Position numbers and translations under genes: made by a program
In this document: in pieces, positions 45,213 through 54,700 of the stretch
Layout: every line of letters begins with the position of its first letter
How positions within the stretch are numbered: the first letter of the stretch is position 1
Notes under the pieces: generated by a model
The model's database searches: none
What the model saw: the letters and a program-made list of their open reading frames with translations, nothing else
Told to the model about the DNA's origin: nothing
Source of the DNA: Sneathiella litorea
GTDB taxonomy: Bacteria; Pseudomonadota; Alphaproteobacteria; Sneathiellales; Sneathiellaceae
Length of the DNA stretch: 64,000 nucleotides
Assembly (NCBI RefSeq): GCF_009882915.1
Contig: NZ_WTUW01000009.1
Span: forward strand, 434,001 to 498,000
Reading direction: 5' to 3'

Positions 45213-46232
45213 TCAGTTCGTAGTCGCACTTGCAACCGACTCCCGAATTTCCTTATAAAATTTCAGCGCACCAGGGTGTAACGGCACACTCATTGAAACG
45301 AACGCCGTTTTCTGGGAAATTTCTGAAAGTTTTGGGTGAAGCGCCATCTTCTGGATTGCCGGAAGGTTTTGCCAAAATGTTTTCGTAATTTTGTAAACTT
45401 CCTCATCACTCTGCTTTTTATTTACAATCCAGAGTGCGGCAACGCCAAGAGTGCGTACAGCTTCCGTGCCATGATAGCTGCCGGAAGGTATTGTCGTTGT
45501 TGAAAAGAAAGCATTTTCGCGGGTCAGCATTGTGGCGACGGGTCCGTCTATCGGGATCAGCTTTATGAGATTTTCGGCACTCAGTTCTGAAATTGCTTTC
45601 GATGGACTGCCCGCGACAAGAAAGAAAGCATCAAGTTCGCCTGCCCGCATCTTCTTGATGGCATCCACGGCCTTGATGTACTGTGCATCAATATCCCGTT
45701 CCTGGACACCAAAGGCTTCCAGTATTAATCTAGCGTCAACAAGCGTGCCAGACCCTGGATCGTCGAGGGATACACGGCGGCCTCTCAGGTCTCTAACGCT
45801 CTGAATCCCGGACCCTTTACGGGCAACAAGATGAATATCTTCCCGGTAAAGGCTGGCAATCGCCATGATATTCTGGGCTGGCCCAAGGTTCTTGAAAATC
45901 CCGGTGCCCGAATTTGCCCAGTAAGCGACATCCGACTGCGATAAACCGCTTTCTATTTTTCCAGTCTGGACATCCTCAATATTTGACACCGATCCGTTCG
46001 CCGTCTGGGCCACCGCCAGCAAATAAGGCACGCCACAGGGATCCGGTGTACAGTCGGTTTTGTTCATTGGATTGGAAATTGTCCGGGCAATCGCGTTGCC
46101 GACAGGATAGTATGTTCCTCCCTCGCCACCAGTCCCGATCCGGAACAGGCTCATATCATCCGCCATTGCTGGAGTACTGGTCCCGAACAATGCCATGCAC
46201 GTGATGACAACACCCATAACTTTGAACCGCAT
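45213..46232 (-). CDS. TAXI-type TRAP solute-binding protein
   Basis: A 339-residue periplasmic binding protein. The signal peptide is MRFKVMGVVITCMALFGTS, cut after AMA. The mature sequence has FRIGTGGEGGTYYPVGNAIA and VARKGSGIQSVRDLRGRRVSLDDPGSGT, the TAXI family hallmarks. The usual TRAP membrane partners (DctQM or fused) are absent. The next gene, starting at its stop codon, is a membrane sensor kinase, so the protein may serve as a ligand sensor for that kinase. GGACAGGG precedes the chosen ATG. Confidence 0.9.
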   Translation of the reverse strand: MRFKVMGVVITCMALFGTSTPAMADDMSLFRIGTGGEGGTYYPVGNAIARTISNPMNKTDCTPDPCGVPYLLAVAQTANGSVSNIEDVQTGKIESGLSQSDVAYWANSGTGIFKNLGPAQNIMAIASLYREDIHLVARKGSGIQSVRDLRGRRVSLDDPGSGTLVDARLILEAFGVQERDIDAQYIKAVDAIKKMRAGELDAFFLVAGSPSKAISELSAENLIKLIPIDGPVATMLTRENAFFSTTTIPSGSYHGTEAVRTLGVAALWIVNKKQSDEEVYKITKTFWQNLPAIQKMALHPKLSEISQKTAFVSMSVPLHPGALKFYKEIRESVASATTN

Positions 46233-46377
46233 CACCCTGTCCTTTAACTACAGTGAAATTTGTGCTTTATTTTCACAAGTCTTCAACTTCATATATTTTA
46301 TTCCTTAACCGAGGGTAGCATTTGCTAATTAATGAGCGGTAAACAAAATCAAAAATAGATAAGAGCAGGCAAAGGGC

Positions 46378-47238
46378 ATGATATTGGAAGGCTTGACAAC
46401 ACGCGAGATTAACGAATTGAACATTGAGTATCTGCCGCGCCATACGGTCCCGGATATGCAGCGCTACTTCGATGAAGCCGCCCGACGGAGCGCCGCGGCG
46501 AGAGAGCGACTGTCCGGCCATTATGACCTGGCATACGGCGATACAGCCTTGCAAAGCGTCGATATTTTCCCGGCAACCAACCCCGGCGCACCGGTCTTCG
46601 TCTTTATCCACGGTGGATACTGGCGGGCGCAGGACAAAAGCACCTATAGCGAGATTGCCGAGCCATTTGTCAACGCCGGGGCGACTGTTGTCCTTCCCAA
46701 TTACGATTTATGCCCCGCAGTCACAATCACGGATATTGTCCAGCAGATGAGAGAGGCTCTCGCCTGGATTTATGCGAACATCACGCAATTTAATGGCAAC
46801 CCGGAAAAACACTATCTTTCCGGCCATTCAGCGGGCGGACATCTTACCGGCATGATGATGGCAACGGACTGGCCTGCCATGGGCCTGCCCAAAGATCTCC
46901 TGAAAGGCGCGAGCCCCTTGAGCGGCCTTTTCGATATCGAGCCGCACCGTCATACAGAATTGCAGGGCGACATCCGCCTGACGGCAGAAGAAGCGGCGGC
47001 CAACAGTCCACAATTTCTGCCCCTAACGGCGACTTGTCCGGTGCTTTGCGCGGTCGGCGGCGGGGAGAGTGGCTCTTTCCATCGGCAATCCCGGGAATTT
47101 GCCGAGAAATGCCGCGCGGCAGGTCTTCCTTGTGAGTATCTTGAGCTCAACACTGACAATCATTTCGATATCACCGACCGCCTGCACAAGCCGGAGGACC
47201 CCCTCACCCGCGCACAGCTCAAATTAATGGGATTATAG
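46378..47238 (+). CDS. Alpha/beta hydrolase, kynurenine-formamidase-like
   Basis: A 286-residue alpha/beta hydrolase. The oxyanion motif FIHGGYWRAQDK, nucleophile motif LSGHSAGGHL and terminal histidine in TDNHFDI form the family's catalytic set; the HGGYW and GHSAGGH stretches are typical of arylformamidase-like (KynB2/AFMID-type) esterases. A role in tryptophan breakdown is suggested only by family; no other kyn genes are present. It is followed after nine bases by the acetyltransferase gene. Confidence 0.85.
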   Translation: MILEGLTTREINELNIEYLPRHTVPDMQRYFDEAARRSAAARERLSGHYDLAYGDTALQSVDIFPATNPGAPVFVFIHGGYWRAQDKSTYSEIAEPFVNAGATVVLPNYDLCPAVTITDIVQQMREALAWIYANITQFNGNPEKHYLSGHSAGGHLTGMMMATDWPAMGLPKDLLKGASPLSGLFDIEPHRHTELQGDIRLTAEEAAANSPQFLPLTATCPVLCAVGGGESGSFHRQSREFAEKCRAAGLPCEYLELNTDNHFDITDRLHKPEDPLTRAQLKLMGL

Positions 47239-47247
47239 GAGGCCACT

Positions 47248-47742
47248 GTGCGCGGCGGGATATCCATTCGACAGGAAAGCACAGCGGATACGCCTGCCAT
47301 CCATGCGCTTGTTGCCGCCGCCTTTGGGCAAGAGGACGAGGCGACACTCGTCGATGCGCTCCGGAGGGATGGCGATCTCTGGCTCTCGCTGGTGGCCGAG
47401 GCAGATGGCGAGATCGTTGGCCATATCGCGCTCTCGCGGTTGAAGTCCCCGAAAAATGCCCTTGCGCTCGCGCCTGTCTCCGTCGCACCTGATCTGCAAG
47501 GACAGGACATCGGCAGTACGCTGATAAGGCGCGCGATTGAGGAGTCCCGCCGCGCTGGTGAATCGCTGATCTTCGTCCTCGGTGAACCCGCCTACTATTC
47601 CCGCTTCGGCTTCTCCCGCGAGACCGCCGCGCCCTATGACTGTATTTACGCAGGCGAGTATTTTATGGCGCTGGAACTCGCCGCCGATAATGTGGAAATT
47701 GCCCCAGTTGTTTATGCGGATGCATTTGGAGGACTGGGGTAG
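47248..47742 (+). CDS. GNAT family N-acetyltransferase (YhbS-like)
   Basis: A 164-residue acetyltransferase with the acetyl-CoA loop VAPDLQGQDIGSTLIRRAI and the GEPAYYSRFGFSRE stretch of the YhbS group. It starts at GTG 47248 with AGGAGG directly in front. Likely co-transcribed with the hydrolase; acceptor unknown. Confidence 0.88.
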   Translation: MRGGISIRQESTADTPAIHALVAAAFGQEDEATLVDALRRDGDLWLSLVAEADGEIVGHIALSRLKSPKNALALAPVSVAPDLQGQDIGSTLIRRAIEESRRAGESLIFVLGEPAYYSRFGFSRETAAPYDCIYAGEYFMALELAADNVEIAPVVYADAFGGLG

Positions 47743-47813
47743 ATTGCCAAGATAACGTCAGTGCTGACTGCATTTCCGACCTTCAATTTGAAAGACGAGA
47801 ATTTTCTCAGTAC

Positions 47814-49034
47814 CTAGTTATCTAATTTATCGAGAATTGAGTGAAATCGCCTAGCAACATGCTCGTCTCTGAGTGCAGTTCGGACCTCTTTACTATCGTT
47901 TTCCATATCGGCAACCATTTTACTTACCTGTTTAGTAGTGTTAGCCAATAATTCCAAAGCCAAGGGCGCGCCCACATTACTATAGAAGACCTGCCGAACA
48001 TTACCATATCTTGTTAATCCTCCTGGCGTGCCGATATAACATAACACCAGCCACTCAACGAAATCTTTTAATAATTCATCTGGACAATGATTGAGGCCTC
48101 CGACTTCCTGAATATTTCGCAATAAATCCCCGTGCCTATCGTATCTCTCCCAACGATACCCGCAGTCTTTTATTCCAGTAAGTACGTGACTGTAAAATTC
48201 TCTGATTTGAGCTTTTTTTAGGTAAGGCAGTAAACCAGAAATATAGGCCACCCTAAATTCAACTAGTAATGGTCTCTTTTTACCTACACGCTCAATCATG
48301 TGGAGAGCACACTCAATCAAAACATTTGTTTGAGCATACGGTCTCAATTTACTCAGCGCTTGATAACAATTTTCACGCACAACGTCAGGATGACCATCGT
48401 CAAGTGAATAGCTAATCAGAAACTTGTAGATTTCTAATTGGCGCGGACTTGGAGCATGGGAGAATTCCTCTACGATGACATCTGTCAGAGTAGCCGACTC
48501 TCCGATACTAACTATGTCCTTAATATCGACCAACTTAATAAGCTGTACTGGGTCTTTCTCTAAAACTATTTCAATACAAGTTTTAAACATATAAAGGCAA
48601 TCTTCGACATCAGCTTCATATTCGTCGTCCTCATGCTCTAGGTCCTTTCGAATATCATAAGCTCGTAGAAGTTTCCTCCACTCCGGTCGGGACAAAAGAC
48701 CCATTCGATAAGCCAGATCAATCACTTTTGACGTAGAATAGCTTTCAATATCTTCTGCTTTGGAAATCGGGGGAAGCTTATTCTGTTCCGCAGCTTCCGT
48801 AGCAATATCAATCCCAGCTACAACAATTTTTTCCCTTAAATCATGAATTGCAGCATTGAAAATTCTTTGGCAAGCGCTGCTCGGATCGATAGGAAGTATT
48901 CTCTTGACCCGCTCAATCAGTTGTTTTGATTGCCATGCAGGTCGCACTCTATCGAGTAATCCACCTGCTCCGGCAGCCCTAACAATTTCGGCATTTTCTT
49001 TTGGAATTAACTCTACTTCAGTTCCCAACTTCAC
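47814..49034 (-). CDS. Uncharacterised protein with HEPN-like RX4H motif, low-GC gene
   Basis: A 406-residue soluble protein, not recognised. It is all-helical in appearance, with a central RKDLEHEDDEYE stretch (residues 129-140) holding arginine 129 and histidine 134 in the RX4H arrangement of HEPN ribonuclease/toxin domains. The rest resembles helical-repeat regions. The gene is clearly more AT-rich than both neighbours, which suggests recent acquisition. Start is GTG 49034 with AAGGGG before it. No partner antitoxin, nuclease or transposase gene was seen. A defence or RNA-cleaving role is a hypothesis. Confidence 0.75.
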   Translation of the reverse strand: MKLGTEVELIPKENAEIVRAAGAGGLLDRVRPAWQSKQLIERVKRILPIDPSSACQRIFNAAIHDLREKIVVAGIDIATEAAEQNKLPPISKAEDIESYSTSKVIDLAYRMGLLSRPEWRKLLRAYDIRKDLEHEDDEYEADVEDCLYMFKTCIEIVLEKDPVQLIKLVDIKDIVSIGESATLTDVIVEEFSHAPSPRQLEIYKFLISYSLDDGHPDVVRENCYQALSKLRPYAQTNVLIECALHMIERVGKKRPLLVEFRVAYISGLLPYLKKAQIREFYSHVLTGIKDCGYRWERYDRHGDLLRNIQEVGGLNHCPDELLKDFVEWLVLCYIGTPGGLTRYGNVRQVFYSNVGAPLALELLANTTKQVSKMVADMENDSKEVRTALRDEHVARRFHSILDKLDN

Positions 49035-49133
49035 GCCCCTTCGCCGCGTTTTAAGAAAAATTTCTCAAATTTAAATATTTCCTCCATATAGTATAATAGC
49101 GCGATATTTCAACTCAGGTTAGCAAAAATCCCC

Positions 49134-49274
49134 TTACCCTACTCTCTCCAACTGTCGGCCATACAGCCGTGAGAGCAGCTATAGGGCGAGGATGGCTCCG
49201 GGAAGGACGAAAGCCATATCGCTCTGGGTGTCCCAGATATCGCCCTGCATCTTAAAGAAGAGGGCCCCATATTT
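49134..49274 (-). pseudogene. Remnant of DUF2238/YjdF-type membrane protein
   Basis: Read on the minus strand, the frame gives KYGALFFKMQGDIWDTQ, then DMAFVLPGAILAL, an in-frame TAG stop, then LLSRLYGRQLERVG and TAA. This matches the C-terminal end of DUF2238 inner membrane proteins (GDxWDTQ, GAxLALLLLSRLHDRQL). The upstream 150 or so residues are gone; the fragment abuts the VOC gene. A truncated, stop-interrupted relic. Confidence 0.78.
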
Positions 49275-49683
49275 ACGCCACCTCCGCGGGCCCTTTCAGC
49301 TCCACCACATTCCCTTCGGGATCGTTCAGATAGTAGGATGGCCCCTGCCCATCCGCGCCATAGCGGCTCTTGAGATCACCGGGGTCGATGCCATGGGCAT
49401 TCAAATGAGCGCGGATAGCATTTGCGTCGAAATTCTCGATGGAGAGGCAGAAATGATCAAGATTGCGTCCCTCTGCACCCGGTGCCGCACCGCCCATCCG
49501 GCCCAGCGTGCCGTCAATCGGTACCAGATCGATGAGCGAAGCTCCTGCACGAAGCTGGTAAAGCCCGATTTCTTCCTGTGTTTTCTCCAATGTGCAGCCG
49601 AGTGCCTTGATATAGAAATCCATCATCTCCTCGATATCCCTGACCCGGAGAACCAGATGGTCGATATGCTTGATCTTGAACAT
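49273..49683 (-). CDS. VOC (glyoxalase-like) family protein
   Basis: A 136-residue vicinal-oxygen-chelate protein: MFKIKHIDHLVLRVRDIEEMMDFYIKALG begins with the first metal ligand histidine, HFCLSIENFD carries the middle block, and DPEGNVVELKGP carries the last glutamate. Members include glyoxalases, dioxygenases and epimerases; the substrate is not indicated. Its stop codon borders a decayed DUF2238 fragment. Confidence 0.88.
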   Translation of the reverse strand: MFKIKHIDHLVLRVRDIEEMMDFYIKALGCTLEKTQEEIGLYQLRAGASLIDLVPIDGTLGRMGGAAPGAEGRNLDHFCLSIENFDANAIRAHLNAHGIDPGDLKSRYGADGQGPSYYLNDPEGNVVELKGPAEVA

Positions 49684-49779
49684 GTCGCACTCCCGTTTGA
49701 TAGATCTGATTTTACAGCTTTTGCCGCGCCCGCCAAGCTGCTACGTTAGTTACATAAGAACAAGAAAAGGAAATTTCCA

Positions 49780-50190
49780 ATGATTACCCGTGATGACCTG
49801 ATTGGCTGCTGGCACCTGAAAAGCTGGACCAGCCTCAAGAATGGGGAGCCAGTCGGCTACCCGATGGGCGAGGATGCAAAGGGCCAGATTATCTACACCA
49901 CCGAAGGACGGATGAGCGGCTTCCTGATGCGCACCGATTTCGCGGACCAGCCGCGTGACAAGGCAGCAAGCCCGGATATCTGCCTCGCTTATGGCGGTAA
50001 CTATCGCGTTGAGGGAGATGAAGTCATTCACGATGTCGATGTCGCGACGGTGCCCTACTGGATTGGCGGGCCGCTGATCCGTAAAGTGGTTCTGCAAGGG
50101 GAAAATGTCCTCCTCAAGACCAAGCCGGAAACGACCTCCTCGGGCAACACCTATGAGCATCACCTGCTGTGGGAGCGGGTCAGCGCTTGA
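49780..50190 (+). CDS. Lipocalin-like domain protein
   Basis: A 136-residue cytoplasmic protein of the lipocalin-like (Lipocalin_5) group: DDLIGCWHLKSWTSL at the N-terminus, GQIIYTTEGRMSGFL, and C-terminal EHHLLWERV. No signal peptide. Function unknown; often a ligand-binding accessory to catabolic genes. Convergent with the enoyl-CoA hydratase. Confidence 0.82.
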   Translation: MITRDDLIGCWHLKSWTSLKNGEPVGYPMGEDAKGQIIYTTEGRMSGFLMRTDFADQPRDKAASPDICLAYGGNYRVEGDEVIHDVDVATVPYWIGGPLIRKVVLQGENVLLKTKPETTSSGNTYEHHLLWERVSA

Positions 50191-50205
50191 TTAAACCACC
50201 GTTTT

Positions 50206-50997
50206 CTATCGACCTTTCCAGTTGGGGGGGCGCTTCTCGGCAAACGCGCGTGGCCCCTCCACCCGGTCATCGGACTGATACCACTCCTTGAAGGCGGGAT
50301 AGTCCTTCTGGTTCTGGATCGCCGCTTCCAGGGAGGGTTCATCCAGGCTCTTCATCACGGTCTCCTTGGAGGCGCGAATGGCATGCGGGCTGCCGCGCAG
50401 GATCAGGCCACACCAGCGGTCAATCGCCTCCTCCATCGCGTAAGGAGCCACCACTTCATTCACAAAGCCGAGTTCCTCCCCCTTCATGGCATCCACGCTG
50501 TCGGAACTCAAGATCATCCCCATCGCCTTTTTCAGGCCAATCTGCCGGGCGAGCCGGTGAAGGCCGCCGCCGAGCGCCACCGCCCCGACCAGCGGTTCGG
50601 GAAGGCCAAAGCGGGAGTTTTCCGTGGCGATGATGATGTCGCAGGCGAGCGCAATCTCGAACCCACCGCCGAGCGCAACGCCATCGACCGCCGCGATGAT
50701 GGGCTTGCTCAGATCAAAGCGTTCAATCAGGCCTGCATAGCCGTTCTTGGGATATTCCCGTGCTTTCGGGTCCTTGCTCGCGGCAATCGCCTTTAAATCA
50801 CTGCCCGCGCAAAAGGCCCGATCCCCGCGCCCCCTCAGGACACAGATATACTGGTCACTATCGGCCGCGAACTCATCCAGCGCCCGCTGCATTTCATCAT
50901 GCATCGGCTTGTGGATTGCGTTCATCACCTCCGGCCTCTCGAAGGTTATCCGCGTGATATGGTTCTCCGCCGTGACGGAAATGAATTCGTAGCTCAT
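50206..50997 (-). CDS. Enoyl-CoA hydratase/isomerase family protein
   Basis: A 263-residue crotonase-fold enzyme. FCAGSDLKAIA is the first oxyanion-hole block, and VALGGGFEIALACDIIIA with the LPEPLVGAVALGGGLHRL block holds the second oxyanion glycines and catalytic acid. It resembles CaiD-type hydratases of acyl-CoA catabolism. No beta-oxidation partner genes are adjacent. Substrate not known. Confidence 0.9.
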   Translation of the reverse strand: MSYEFISVTAENHITRITFERPEVMNAIHKPMHDEMQRALDEFAADSDQYICVLRGRGDRAFCAGSDLKAIAASKDPKAREYPKNGYAGLIERFDLSKPIIAAVDGVALGGGFEIALACDIIIATENSRFGLPEPLVGAVALGGGLHRLARQIGLKKAMGMILSSDSVDAMKGEELGFVNEVVAPYAMEEAIDRWCGLILRGSPHAIRASKETVMKSLDEPSLEAAIQNQKDYPAFKEWYQSDDRVEGPRAFAEKRPPNWKGR

Positions 50998-51089
50998 GAG
51001 TCTCTCTTCCCTGACATGTGTACATGTTCTTGTTCTGTCGTCATCATAACAAGGTGGGAAGAGATACCTAGTGAAAAAGGGGTTATCTG

Positions 51090-51683
51090 CTAGCTTTTGA
51101 TTTTCCAGCTTCCATCAACCTGGCGACAGGCGATGCCATAGGTCGTTTGCTTTTTTCCATTGATGTCAGCCTGGGCGGTGTATTCACGACAGTATTCACC
51201 GCTTTTCTGTTGGTAGGTACGCTCAGGACTCACCTCATAGACAGCGCCACTCTGAGGATTGTTCCAGATGATATCCTGTCCATCCTCGGCATGCTCCATA
51301 ATCTGGCCGATGCAATTCTGATCCACTTCATCCATGCTCCGGCCGATTGCGCCTCCCAGAAGATAGCCAATGATAGTGCCGCCTGCTATGGCAACAAGTT
51401 TACCGTCCCCCTTACCAACCTGCGATCCTGCCGCTCCTCCTGCGGCCGCCCCGAGTATGCTGCCAAGACGTTCGCGATTGCATTGGCCAACATCAATTCC
51501 AAAAGGAACCGGAGCCACAACAACTTTCTTGCTTTTTCCCTTGACCTTATGCTTGTTGCGGTAGCCATGTGCCGGCGCCCAAGGGGGCGGGTCGGCTTGA
51601 ACGGGTACGATGTCGACAACCGCAAATCCGAGTGCAAGCACACAAACAAGTGCCGTTTTAATTGGTCGCCCTTGTGCTTTCAT
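51090..51683 (-). CDS. Secreted glycine-zipper protein (RT0821/Lpp0805-like)
   Basis: A 197-residue exported protein: signal peptide MKAQGRPIKTALVCVLALGF ending VQA, a proline- and histidine-rich N-part (PPPWAPAHGYRNKHKVK), then the glycine zipper LGAAAGGAAGSQVGKG and GGTIIGYLLGGAIGRSMD, and a C-terminal domain (YCREYTAQADINGKKQTTYG) common in surface lipoprotein-like proteins. ATG at 51683 is chosen because an AGGA element precedes it; an in-frame GTG at 51701 is the alternative. Probably in the envelope. Confidence 0.85.
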   Translation of the reverse strand: MKAQGRPIKTALVCVLALGFAVVDIVPVQADPPPWAPAHGYRNKHKVKGKSKKVVVAPVPFGIDVGQCNRERLGSILGAAAGGAAGSQVGKGDGKLVAIAGGTIIGYLLGGAIGRSMDEVDQNCIGQIMEHAEDGQDIIWNNPQSGAVYEVSPERTYQQKSGEYCREYTAQADINGKKQTTYGIACRQVDGSWKIKS

Positions 51684-51795
51684 CGTATTGGTAATCCTCA
51701 CAATAGAACCTCGTAAATATTGACAAGTACATTGATGAGAAAGAGTACGGTTGAAATATGTCTTAATACGGGCAGCTAGTCTCGTTCACGTGCCC

Positions 51796-54700
51796 TTAGT
51801 AATCCCACTTCCAGAAAATACCAACACTGCTGTCTGTCGACTGCCCCATCTCGCTCTCCACTGAGATATTGGGTGTCAGTTCTATTTCCACCTTGGCCCG
51901 CGTACCGCCGGACTGGGTTCCCTGATCAACACCAACATAGATATTGTCGGTGACATATTTCCCGACACTTACCTCGGCTTCGCCCGTTTCCTGGTTGGTG
52001 CTGGCGCTGACCACATCCACACCAAGGGTATCACGGACAAAGCCCGTAATCCCGCCGCCGCTTCCCATTTTACCAGAGAGCGCCGCAACAGTTTCAGCAA
52101 GTTGGACCGCCTCCACCGCCGAGAGTTTCCCAGAGGATTTGCCAAATAATACCTGCGCCAGCACTTCATCCTCAGGTCGGCCGTCTGTTGATGAAAAACT
52201 AATTGTAGGGTTTGAGGCGGTGCCAGAAATTGTCACAATGGCCGTTATATTGGAGCCAGCATACTCTGCTGTTAACGACAGCTCAGGATTGATGGTTTCC
52301 CCGCCCAGGAGGGAAATTTCGCCGTCCACCAGTTTAAAACTTTTACCGGCAAAGGCGAACTGTCCCCGCACCGGGCTGATGTACCCCTCGATAACCGGTT
52401 TTGCTGCCGTGCCGCGGATTTTAAAATTCCCTTTCCATTCGGATTCAAGCCCGCGGCCACGAATGAAAACCCGGCTTGGCATATCAAGATCGATCTTCAG
52501 GAAAATCTTAGAAGGCTCCGTCTCTTCAAGTTCCTTTTTGGCTATTGCGCCGGGTTTGTTGACCTCCTCATACTTTACCTCAACGATATTTGGCGCAACG
52601 GAACCGCCGATATTGAGCTGTACATCTCGGGTCATCGCCATCCCGCCCACGTTGAGTTTGCCGGGATTCCCCTTAATGTCGATATTTCCATCGGTAATGA
52701 CTGTAAATTCGTCGCGATTAACCGCGAGAAGATTGGAAAGGACGATATTCAGATCAACATCCGGATTCGTCAGTTTTGCAAAATCCACCGTTCCTGAGGT
52801 TGCGAGGGTGCCGCCCTGATTATCGATTGCATTGACCTCAATTTTTAGCTTATCCGCATCGGATATATCGGCGTTCAATACAATATTTTTCAGGATTGTG
52901 CCCTGTTCGACATCCTCAAAATAGCCATTACCAAGGCGCGCCTGACCAGTAATTTTTGGCACAGAAATCGTCCCGCTAACCGCTGCACTTGCAACAAGCT
53001 GCCCTCTCGCTATCTGTGTATCCAGCGCAAGAAGAGGCCATATCTTATTGATATCACTATCGATGTCTATTTTTAATTTAACCGGTTTATTTTCATCAAT
53101 TAGTATTCTGGATTGATCCAGAGAAACGTCAAAAGGCATCCGGCCAGACAGATCAATGCTGGTGGCCTCCAGTCCCTTGACATCCCCATTGAACGCAAGC
53201 TCTCCATCTTTCAAGTCTGCATTTATTGTGTTCGCAAAAGACGGCAACTCTGCATACTCATCCCCCAGCAGCTTGATATCTGTCACATTGATAGTGGCCG
53301 TGCCCACCGCTGGAGCCCCTCTCCTTACCTGCAGCGCAATATCTCCATCAAGCCCCCCGGTGAAGGCATATGCCGAATTGACAAGGGAGACTAATTCGAG
53401 CGGAAGATCATTTATGTTAATATTAGCGCGAGCATTATCAGGTGAGTATTGCCCAGATCCTTGCACGCTCCCCGTTCCGAAGGACAAGGCAAACATATCA
53501 AGATCAATTTTCTTTCCTTCCAGATTGAGGGAAAGAGGAGTGGTCAACTCAATTTTTTGATCTGCAATAGCGCCGTCAAGCGCCGCGAGACGCAGTTTTG
53601 TATACCGATCTGTGAACGCCACGGACCCGCTGCCGGCAAGCTCAAGCTCAGGATCGAGACCACGTGTTAAGTCAAAACGATAATTAAGGTCGGACAAATC
53701 ACCGGTCGCGCTTACGTTCAGTTCTTTTAGCTTTTGCCCGGCCGCCGCGATATTATCCGCATTTGCCCGGACGTCTAAGGTCGGTGTGTTGAAAGCGTCT
53801 GTCACGACAATATCGCCAGTGACTTTTTCCACGCTGAGGTCCGCAGAGGCCAAACTGAGCGCATTCGCCCCGAGTGTGGCTTTTACGGACTGCTTTCCAT
53901 CATCATTTGCGAATGTCGCATCCAGATCGACGGACCCTGCCGCTTTCTCATCCAGGAGCGCAGCAACAGTCGCCAGATCCGGGATATTTGCTTTAAGAGC
54001 ACCGAACAGCGGCATGCCGTCAAAAGGAATCGTGAGATTGCCCGTGACTTTGTTTTTCTGCTCAGACAAGGCGATATCAGATAGTTCCAAACGGCTGTAA
54101 TCGGGGATGGCAAAGCTGGCCTTTGCGTTTGCAGTCAGGAGTTCATGGCGAAGCTTTGCTGCAAACTCCCCAATCGGCGAACTTGCCAGTGCTGATGCGT
54201 TATAAGTTACCTCAGCTATCCCCAAAGACGTTCCGTCGACGGCCAGATTTGCAGCCTTGAGACTCCCTTCGATGGAAGGGTCAGTAAGCGCGCCCGTCAG
54301 CCGTGCGTTTAATGCTGCCTTCCCCGCAAGAGATACCCCGGACAGATCACTGAGCTTTGCTAGGCTTGGCAGGGTTGCGACCAAATCAGCATCGATAGTG
54401 TCAAAGGCAAGTGGCAGGTTTGCTTTCCCGGCGACTCCTCCGGCACCGGTTGCAAGATTGATGTCCAGGACAGAAAGGGACTCATTCACTAGGTCAAGGT
54501 CAAGAGACAGGGATAACGCTGGTTCTTTCCCGATAAGGACCGTCAGCTTTTCTTCGCCCATATCAAGGTTGGCCATACGCGCCTTGAGCTCACCCAGTAG
54601 CTTCTGACTAATGTCGGAACTTGAGAGAGAAAGATCTGCGATGAGCTCCCCGCCCATGGGGGCCACAAGTGAAAGATCGTCAAGGCTAACCGATAAATCA

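Noticed and set aside
51944-52819. 291-residue plus-strand frame
   Set aside because: Antisense shadow of tamB, Ser/Pro-rich as expected for the complement of its codons.
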